Assembly: GCA_937952345.1 (NCBI GenBank)
Contig: CALFYN010000061.1
Span: 1-17,810 of the forward strand
Direction of reading: 5' to 3'
Length of the DNA: 17,810 nucleotides
Source: an uncultured Acidobacteriota bacterium
Lineage (GTDB): Bacteria; Acidobacteriota; Terriglobia; Bryobacterales; Bryobacteraceae
Both the position numbers and the translations under genes were made by a program. The notes beneath the pieces were generated by a model. The model worked only from the letters and a program-made list of their open reading frames with translations, was not told the DNA's origin and ran no database searches. Positions 13,215-17,810 of the stretch are shown here, piece by piece. Position 1 is the stretch's first letter; the number at the start of each line of letters is the position of its first letter.

Positions 13215-14501
13215 TTAGCGCTTGTCCATCGGAACGAATTCGCGGCGTGGCGAACCGAGATAGAGTTGCTTGGGACGGGCGATTTTCTGATCGGAATCGA
13301 GGAGCATTTCCTCGTAATGGGTGAGCCATCCGGCGGTACGGGGGATGGCGAACATCACGGTAAACATTTCCGTGGGGATCCCCATGGCTTCATAGATGAT
13401 GCCGGAATAGAAGTCGACGTTGGGGTAGAGGCGGCGCTTGATGAAGTAGTCGTCTTCGAGGGCGATGCGTTCGAGTTCGATGGCGATATCGATGAGGGGG
13501 TTTTTGCCGGTGACTTCGAAGACCTGATCGGCGGTCTGCTTGATGATGCGGGCGCGGGGATCGTAGTTCTTGTAGACGCGGTGGCCGAAGCCCATGAGGC
13601 GGACTTCGCCGGCTTTGACGCGCTCGATGTATTGGGGGATGTTGGCTTTGCTGCCGATGGTGCGGAGCATGCGGAGGACGGCTTCGTTGGCTCCGCCGTG
13701 GAGGGGGCCGTAGAGGGCGGCGGCGGCGGCGGCGAGGGAACTGTAGGGATCGGTCTGGGCGCTGCCGACGGAGCGCATGGCGGTGGTGGAGCAATTCTGC
13801 TCATGGTCGGCGTGGAGGATAAAGAGGATATCGAGGGCGCGGGCGAGGACGGGATTGACCTTGTACTTCGACTCGGTGGTCTTGTACAGCATGTTGAGGA
13901 AATTGCCGGGGTAGGAGAGGTCGTTATCGGGGTAGGCGTAGGGGAGGCCGGAGTTGTGGCGGTAGATGAAGGCGCCGATGGTGGGGACTTTGGCGACGAG
14001 GCGATAGAACTGTTTCAGGCGGACCTGAGGATCGTGGAAGTTCTTGGCGTCGGGATAGAAGGTGGAGAGAGCGGCGACCGTGGAAACGAACATCCCCATG
14101 GCGTGGGCGTCGTAGCGAAAGCCTTGCATGAACTGCTTGACGTTCTCATGGAGAATCGTGTGGTGGGTGATGTTGTAGACGAATTCATCGAGGGCGGACT
14201 GGGTGGGGAGCTCTCCGTAATAGAGGAGGTAGGCGACTTCGAGGAAGGAGCAGTGCTCGGCCAACTGCTCAATGGGATAGCCGCGGTATTCGAGGATGCC
14301 TTTGTCACCATCGATATAGGTGATGCGGCTTTTGCAGGCGGCGGTATTCATGAAGCCGGGGTCATAGGTACAGAGACCGGGATCGTCGGCAGTGAGCTTG
14401 ATCTGCCGGAGATCCGTGGCTTTGATGGCGCCGTTTTCCACGGCGACGGTATAAGTCTTTCCTGTCCGATTGTCGGTGATAGTAAGATTCTGATCTGCCA
14501 T
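13215..14501 (-). CDS. gltA: Citrate synthase (type II, hexameric-like)
   Basis: This 428-residue enzyme condenses oxaloacetate and acetyl-CoA at the entry of the TCA cycle. The three catalytic residues are clear: His268 (GPLHGGANE), His307 (GFGHRVYKNYDPRA) and Asp363 (NVDFYSG). The binding segment ILHADHEQNCST is also present. The ~50-residue N-terminal extension with a beta-rich start (LTITDNRTGKTYTV) is typical of the type II, E. coli-like group. The ATG at 14501 has no Shine-Dalgarno, only a TATTAA box 21 bases before it, so its promoter may lie in the end of the upstream thioredoxin gene or the two may be co-transcribed (23-base gap). Confidence 0.97.
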   Translation of the reverse strand: MADQNLTITDNRTGKTYTVAVENGAIKATDLRQIKLTADDPGLCTYDPGFMNTAACKSRITYIDGDKGILEYRGYPIEQLAEHCSFLEVAYLLYYGELPTQSALDEFVYNITHHTILHENVKQFMQGFRYDAHAMGMFVSTVAALSTFYPDAKNFHDPQVRLKQFYRLVAKVPTIGAFIYRHNSGLPYAYPDNDLSYPGNFLNMLYKTTESKYKVNPVLARALDILFILHADHEQNCSTTAMRSVGSAQTDPYSSLAAAAAALYGPLHGGANEAVLRMLRTIGSKANIPQYIERVKAGEVRLMGFGHRVYKNYDPRARIIKQTADQVFEVTGKNPLIDIAIELERIALEDDYFIKRRLYPNVDFYSGIIYEAMGIPTEMFTVMFAIPRTAGWLTHYEEMLLDSDQKIARPKQLYLGSPRREFVPMDKR

Positions 14502-14524
14502 GATTGTTTGCCGGATTTAATAGT

Positions 14525-15088
14525 CTATCGTTTCTGAGGAGTGCCCTTCTGAGGAGTGCCCTGGAGCAGTTTATCCAATTCGGCGGAGACGGATTTGACG
14601 GTGACTCCGCCCTTGGCCGCGTCGTTGCTATCGAGGTCGAAGCGGATGGTGCCGCCGGCATCGATAAAGAAGAGATGGGGGAATTTCACGGTGGGGTTCT
14701 GCGGCGTGATCTGGAGATAGGATGCCGTCATCTGCCCGCAGTCAAACAAGATGGGGGACGTGATGTTGTTGTCCTTGATGTAGGCCTTGACATGGTCCAT
14801 GGTGTCAGGCATGACAACGACACTGAGGATCTGAATTTTTGACCCGTATTTCGCCTTGATCTGTTCGAGCACGCCGCTTTGCACCTTGCAGGTGGGGCAG
14901 TGGGTTTGCATGAATTCGAGCAGGAGGATCTTGCCCCTGTAATCGACCGGGTCATGCTGCTTCATGGTGGAATCAGGGAGCGAAAAGCCGGGTGCGCGGC
15001 GGTTGGACAGCGCGCCGGCCGCGAAAGCGGGTGCGCACACGCTCAGCATGAGGCAACCCGTGAGGGCTGCATTCAGGATGGACCCCAT
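14525..15088 (-). CDS. Exported thioredoxin-fold protein, TlpA/ResA/AhpC-TSA type
   Basis: This 187-residue protein has an N-terminal signal peptide ending near PAFA-AG, so it is periplasmic or membrane-anchored. The thioredoxin-like fold includes APGFSLPDST, LLLEFMQTHCPTCKV with the redox pair Cys64/Cys67 (CPTC), and a cis-Pro region near KFPHLFFIDAGG. Its probable role is thiol-disulfide exchange outside the cytoplasm, for example on cytochrome c or other exported proteins. The ATG at 15088 is preferred over TTG at 15097, with a weak GGAA ahead. The last residues contain a GTPQK repeat encoded by a 15-bp tandem duplication. It is divergent from the DinB-like gene, with only 32 bases between starts. 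Confidence 0.9.
   Translation of the reverse strand: MGSILNAALTGCLMLSVCAPAFAAGALSNRRAPGFSLPDSTMKQHDPVDYRGKILLLEFMQTHCPTCKVQSGVLEQIKAKYGSKIQILSVVVMPDTMDHVKAYIKDNNITSPILFDCGQMTASYLQITPQNPTVKFPHLFFIDAGGTIRFDLDSNDAAKGGVTVKSVSAELDKLLQGTPQKGTPQKR
14532..14561. repeat. 15-bp perfect tandem duplication at the thioredoxin gene end
   Basis: The unit TTCTGAGGAGTGCCC occurs twice in direct tandem (14532-14546 and 14547-14561). It is a multiple of three, so it adds five in-frame residues and leaves the stop codon intact. This looks like a recent slippage event in an unstructured C-terminal tail. Confidence 0.9.
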
Positions 15089-15120
15089 AAATTCCAAGGT
15101 AACACGCTATTGTTAGGAGG

Positions 15121-15648
15121 ATGACCACAAACCTCGATCTTCTTTTCAAAGACGCGGCAACGCGGCAACTGGAGCAACACATGGCACGGATAGGGGATTG
15201 CGTTTCGCGGCTGACGGAGGAGCAGGTGTGGGCGCGGGGCTCGAAGAATGAGAATGCGGTGGGGAACCTGATGCTGCACCTGGCGGGGAATGTGCGGCAG
15301 TGGATTATCAGTGGGGTGGGCGGGGCTCCGGACACGCGGAGGCGCGAAACGGAATTCGCGGCGGAAGGGGGCGTTACGGCTGAGGAGATGTTGGGGCGGC
15401 TCCGGGAAACGGTGGGGGAGGCCTGTGCCGTGATAGCTTCGCTCGATGAGCCGAGGCTTGCGGAGCAGAGGCGCATTCAGGGCTACGATGTTTCGGTGCT
15501 GGAGGCGGTGTTTCATGTGGTGGAGCATTTCGCGATGCACACGGGGCAGATTCTGTTTGCGACGAAGATGGTGACGGGGGAGGATCTGGGGTATTACCGG
15601 CACTTGAATCCGGGGGAGGCGAAGGCGCACGGAAAGCAGACACCGTGA
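15121..15648 (+). CDS. DinB-like (DUF1572-type) four-helix bundle protein
   Basis: This 175-residue all-helical protein has three histidines placed as in the metal-binding DinB/YfiT-like superfamily: one in GNLMLHLAGN and two in FHVVEHFAMHTGQI. Some members act as metal-dependent thiol transferases or stress proteins; the reaction here cannot be assigned. The ATG at 15121 directly follows AGGAGG with no spacer, which is poor for initiation. No other good start lies nearby, so a leaderless start or unusual geometry is possible. It is divergent from the TlpA-like gene across 32 bases. Confidence 0.88.
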   Translation: MTTNLDLLFKDAATRQLEQHMARIGDCVSRLTEEQVWARGSKNENAVGNLMLHLAGNVRQWIISGVGGAPDTRRRETEFAAEGGVTAEEMLGRLRETVGEACAVIASLDEPRLAEQRRIQGYDVSVLEAVFHVVEHFAMHTGQILFATKMVTGEDLGYYRHLNPGEAKAHGKQTP

Positions 15649-15838
15649 GCTGGGGAGGGGTGGAAGAGTGGTTAATAAATTTTAATAAATGTGCTGGGGC
15701 GGGCCGAGGATAGGGTTTTTTACCTAGGAAGGGGCGGGACGGGCGGAAGGCGGAGTCACGTATTGGAGGGTGGGGAGGAGAGACACTGCGGACGGAAGGA
15801 GCGTGAAGGCAGGAGGTCGCGCCGGAGAATGGTGATGG
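15649..15838. other. Intergenic stretch downstream of the DinB-like gene
   Basis: I see no gene in these 190 bases. There is an AT-rich patch with TTAATAAA repeated (15672-15688) and a GGG-T6 run at 15713-15720 that lacks a convincing stem before it. The rest is purine-rich on the plus strand. It borders the transposase remnant and may be residue of an old insertion. Confidence 0.4.
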
Positions 15839-16084
15839 TCATGCACTGCCGTTGAGGCCCTGCAGGCGTTTCTCGAAGAAGCGCTTTCGCCACCTGCTGA
15901 CGACTTCGCGGCGGGTTTCGAGGCGGGCCGCGATTTCATCGTTGGGAAGGCCTTGGGCGGCGAGGAGGATCATTCGGGCGCGAACGACCTTGCGGTACTC
16001 CAGGGTGTGGCTTCGGGCGCGGCGTTTCAGTTCCGAAGCTTCCTCGGGTGTGAGGCAAATCTGGAAAGGACTGTGACGAGGCAC
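15839..16084 (-). pseudogene. Remnant of an IS630-type transposase (N-terminal helix-turn-helix domain)
   Basis: This ORF of 81 residues starts at GTG 16084. LTPEEASELKRRARSHT, then YRKVVRARMILLAAQGLPND, EIAARLETRREVVSRWRKRF and FEKRLQGL are the typical order of the homeodomain-like helix-turn-helix that opens IS630-family transposases. The match ends at FEKRLQGL, where intact proteins continue into a proline/arginine-rich linker and the DDE catalytic domain. Here a stop follows (LNGSA) and no DDE domain exists in the remaining ~190 bases. A faint linker-like SPARPPAFT is readable in another frame just downstream, consistent with a frameshift and then deletion. It could alternatively be a domesticated small DNA-binding protein. 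No terminal inverted repeats were found. Confidence 0.65.
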
Positions 16085-16197
16085 GGGTAGGCTCTCTGAT
16101 CGATGTTTGATTGCGGGAGGAAATACGTGACTGTTTTCGGGTGTTGGTGTGGGTGTTGCATACCGTTGATTCGGTTGGGGTTAAGGCGGAAAAGGGT

Positions 16198-16227
16198 TTG
16201 ACTTTGAAAAACCCGGAACAGTACCAT
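16198..16227 (+). promoter_or_regulatory. Weak candidate promoter upstream of the GH123/DUF4091-type gene
   Basis: TTGACT (16198-16203) and TACCAT (16222-16227) are spaced by 18 bases. The hairpin GGGTTT/AAACCC (16194-16214) overlaps the -35, and AAGTAC/GTACTT (16235-16260) follows in the predicted leader. The promoter is low confidence. The region 16085-16315 otherwise holds no gene; an unsupported 21-codon ORF occurs at 16226-16291. Confidence 0.3.
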
Positions 16228-16315
16228 GGGCCAGAAGTACATAGTCCTCACCCCGTACTTACTGGCTGCTAATCCCAGTTCGTTGGACTAGCCGAGAAGA
16301 AGGAGAAATAACGCA

Positions 16316-16399
16316 ATGCGTCGCTGGATATTCGTGTGTTCGCTAGTAGCGGCAGCAGCCAAGTACGATTGCCACGCCTCAAAAGGAGGAGCAGAATAA
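16316..16399 (+). CDS. Small leader-like ORF upstream of the GH123/DUF4091-type gene
   Basis: This 27-codon ORF begins MRRWIFVCSLVAAAAK and has AAGGAG ~10 bases before its ATG. Its TAA is followed one base later by the ATG of the large exported protein, and the AAAAGGAGGAG ribosome-binding site of that gene lies inside its last codons. Translation of the small ORF would therefore affect initiation of the large one. Its N-terminus looks like the positive and hydrophobic parts of a signal peptide. It could be a real leader peptide, a small membrane peptide or a chance ORF. Confidence 0.4.
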   Translation: MRRWIFVCSLVAAAAKYDCHASKGGAE

Positions 16400-16400
16400 T

Positions 16401-17810
16401 ATGCGAAGAGCTCTTCTGATGGCAATGCATCGCACGAGCAAACTGGTAATGGGTTTCGTACCGTTGCTGTTTGCCGGGCTGGTTGTTTTTGAATCTTGCC
16501 GGGCGCAAACGGGTCCGGCGGTTTGGGTAGCTCCGAGCCTGAAACGGGTTGGCCAGAGAGATGCGGCCGGAACAGGTTCGACGGCGCAGATCAAGGCAGG
16601 GCGCGGGGAGACGGAATCGTTTCAGATTATCGTGTCGGCGCCGGCGGGAAACGGGCTGACGAACGTCAACGTGACGGTGAGCGATCTGACGGGTGACGGG
16701 ACGATCCCGAAGGGGAACATCTCGCTGTACCGGGAGCACTATGTAACGGTGAGTCCGGGGAGCGCGAACTGGGGCGGATCGAACCGGCCGCTGGGAGCGG
16801 GAGTTTATCCGGATCCGCTGATTCCGTTCGTGGATCCGGCGACGGGACTGCCGCCGACGAGTGGGACATTGAAGGCGAGCCCGTTTTCGGTGGCTGCCGG
16901 GAACAATCAGCCGATTTGGGTGGATGTGGCGGTACCACGGGAAGTGGCGGCGGGCCAATACAGCGGGACGTACACGGTAACGAGCAATCAAGGGAACTTC
17001 ACAGGACAGATCCAGTTGCTGGTGTGGAACTTCACGCTGCCGAAGACGCCGACGATGCAATCGAGCTTTTCCTACTGGGTGGCAAGCGGGCAGCAGGCCA
17101 ACGCGGAGTTGTTGAAGCACCGCATGACTCCGCTGGCGGTGCCGCCGGGAGAACAGCCGTCGCTGATCAGCGATTACGGACTGGGGACGGGCAACCTGGG
17201 TTACTGGAGCGGCGCCGATATCGGGAACTGTTCGATGAGCTCGGCGCCATCGGTGAGCCAACTGTTGAGCGCGGTATCGCGGAATCAACCGAGCCTGAAG
17301 TTGTTCAACTTCACGGCGGATGAAATCGGGCGATGCACGAACCTGTACCCGCAGATCCAGCAATGGGCGCGCAACCTGCATGAGGCAGGGGTGGACAATC
17401 TGATCACGATGACGCCGGTGAGCCAGTTGCTGGACGATGGATCGGGGACGGGGCGATCGGCGGTGGACATTTGGGTATTGCTGCCGGTGATGTATGAAGC
17501 CTCGCCGTCGATGGTGAGCACGGTGCTGAACAAGGGGGATACGGCCTGGTCGGCGAATACGCTGGTGCAGGACGGGTATTCGCCGAAGTGGGAGATTGAC
17601 TTCGATCCGATCAATTTCCGGATCCAGCCGGGGTTCATCAATCAGAGTCTGGGTTTGAGCGGACTGCTGTACTGGCGCGTGGACCGATGGTCTTCGGATC
17701 CATGGAACCAGGTTAACAACACGGTGCAGTTCAGCACGAATAATTATCCTGGCGAAGGGATGCTGGTGTATCCGGGAACGCAAGTCGGGGTACAAGGTGT
17801 GGTGGCCTCG
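16401..17810 (+). CDS. Secreted GH123/DUF4091-type glycoside hydrolase-like protein, 3' end outside the window
   Basis: An open frame of 470 codons runs from the ATG at 16401 (GGAGG ~11 bases upstream) to the window edge without a stop. A signal peptide occupies ~1-35 (LVMGFVPLLFAGLVVFESCRAQ). An N-terminal beta-sandwich follows (~38-212), with VWVAPSLKRVG, GETESFQIIVSAP, PFSVAAGNNQPIWVDVAVP and AGQYSGTYTVTS, which is typical of DUF4091/GH123 proteins. A barrel-like region holds an Asp-Glu pair at 307-308 (NFTADEIG), the type of pair used by GH123, and the late motif GLLYWRVDRWSSDPW with PGEGMLVYPG is characteristic. GH123 enzymes release N-acetylgalactosamine from glycans; the substrate here is unknown. 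Codon use resembles that of its neighbours. Confidence 0.85.
   Translation, partial: MRRALLMAMHRTSKLVMGFVPLLFAGLVVFESCRAQTGPAVWVAPSLKRVGQRDAAGTGSTAQIKAGRGETESFQIIVSAPAGNGLTNVNVTVSDLTGDGTIPKGNISLYREHYVTVSPGSANWGGSNRPLGAGVYPDPLIPFVDPATGLPPTSGTLKASPFSVAAGNNQPIWVDVAVPREVAAGQYSGTYTVTSNQGNFTGQIQLLVWNFTLPKTPTMQSSFSYWVASGQQANAELLKHRMTPLAVPPGEQPSLISDYGLGTGNLGYWSGADIGNCSMSSAPSVSQLLSAVSRNQPSLKLFNFTADEIGRCTNLYPQIQQWARNLHEAGVDNLITMTPVSQLLDDGSGTGRSAVDIWVLLPVMYEASPSMVSTVLNKGDTAWSANTLVQDGYSPKWEIDFDPINFRIQPGFINQSLGLSGLLYWRVDRWSSDPWNQVNNTVQFSTNNYPGEGMLVYPGTQVGVQGVVAS

Noticed and set aside
13113..14537. Plus-strand open frame of 474 codons opposite citrate synthase
   Set aside because: Low-complexity Gly/Val/Asp/Glu composition, and it lies antisense to an unmistakable citrate synthase.
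15705..15725. Possible intrinsic terminator (GGG followed by six T) after the DinB-like gene
   Set aside because: No stable GC stem precedes the T run on the plus strand.
16027..16251. 74-codon minus-strand ORF overlapping the transposase remnant
   Set aside because: It overlaps the recognisable helix-turn-helix in another frame, has no ribosome-binding site and no recognisable motif.
16269..17795. Minus-strand open frame of 508 codons at the right end
   Set aside because: The translation is an Arg/His/Pro-rich shadow. The plus strand over the same bases encodes a coherent secreted GH123/DUF4091-type protein with signal peptide and ribosome-binding site.

Overview
The window is about 17.8 kb of GC-rich bacterial chromosome, densely coded on both strands. 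I infer an Acidobacteriota host, probably of the Solibacter/Bryobacter type. The reasons are the M56 peptidase-GWxTD fusion under a BlaI-type repressor, the abundance of PQQ-like propeller, M50, DinB and GH123/DUF4091-type genes, and frequent TTG/GTG starts. No rRNA, tRNA, CRISPR array or intact mobile element is visible, and no taxon can be proved from this sequence alone.

Layout. (1) 3-2470, plus strand: the 3' part of an iron-dependent alcohol dehydrogenase, an exported PQQ-like beta-propeller protein and a small membrane protein. (2) 2467-4585, minus strand: an aldo/keto reductase followed by a UvrC/Cho-like GIY-YIG protein. (3) 4620-6328, plus strand: a repressor/protease pair. A BlaI/MecI repressor overlaps by ATGA an M56 (BlaR1-like) membrane peptidase that carries a C-terminal GWxTD domain. 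Two 16-bp palindromic operators lie on a good promoter that gives an almost leaderless transcript. (4) 6325-9987, minus strand: a tight apparent operon of HU-like protein, M50 site-2-type protease, family 2 glycosyltransferase, GT-B glycosyltransferase and prepilin peptidase. (5) 10101-10583, plus strand: a flavin reductase-like protein divergent from HU.

(6) 10584-11047: a gene-free gap between convergent genes. It holds two copies of a roughly 130-nt element. Three successive hairpins keep their loop sequences while the paired stems change on both sides, which is the mark of a conserved structured RNA or structured repeat. This is the most interesting signal in the window, and I cannot assign it to a known family. 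(7) 11048-15088, minus strand: a TlpA/ResA-like thioredoxin, citrate synthase, an M20 peptidase and an unrecognised 232-residue protein. (8) 15121-15648, plus strand: a DinB-like protein. (9) 15649-16400: a low-coding stretch with an 81-codon remnant of an IS630-type transposase DNA-binding domain and a 27-codon leader-like ORF. (10) 16401-17810, plus strand: the 5' part of a large secreted GH123/DUF4091-type protein that runs off the window.

Two recurring themes stand out: control by membrane proteolysis (M56 with BlaI, and M50 in the HU operon) and cell-surface or secretion functions (glycosyltransferases, prepilin peptidase, exported propeller, exported GH123-like protein). Functional links between these modules are inference from proximity only.
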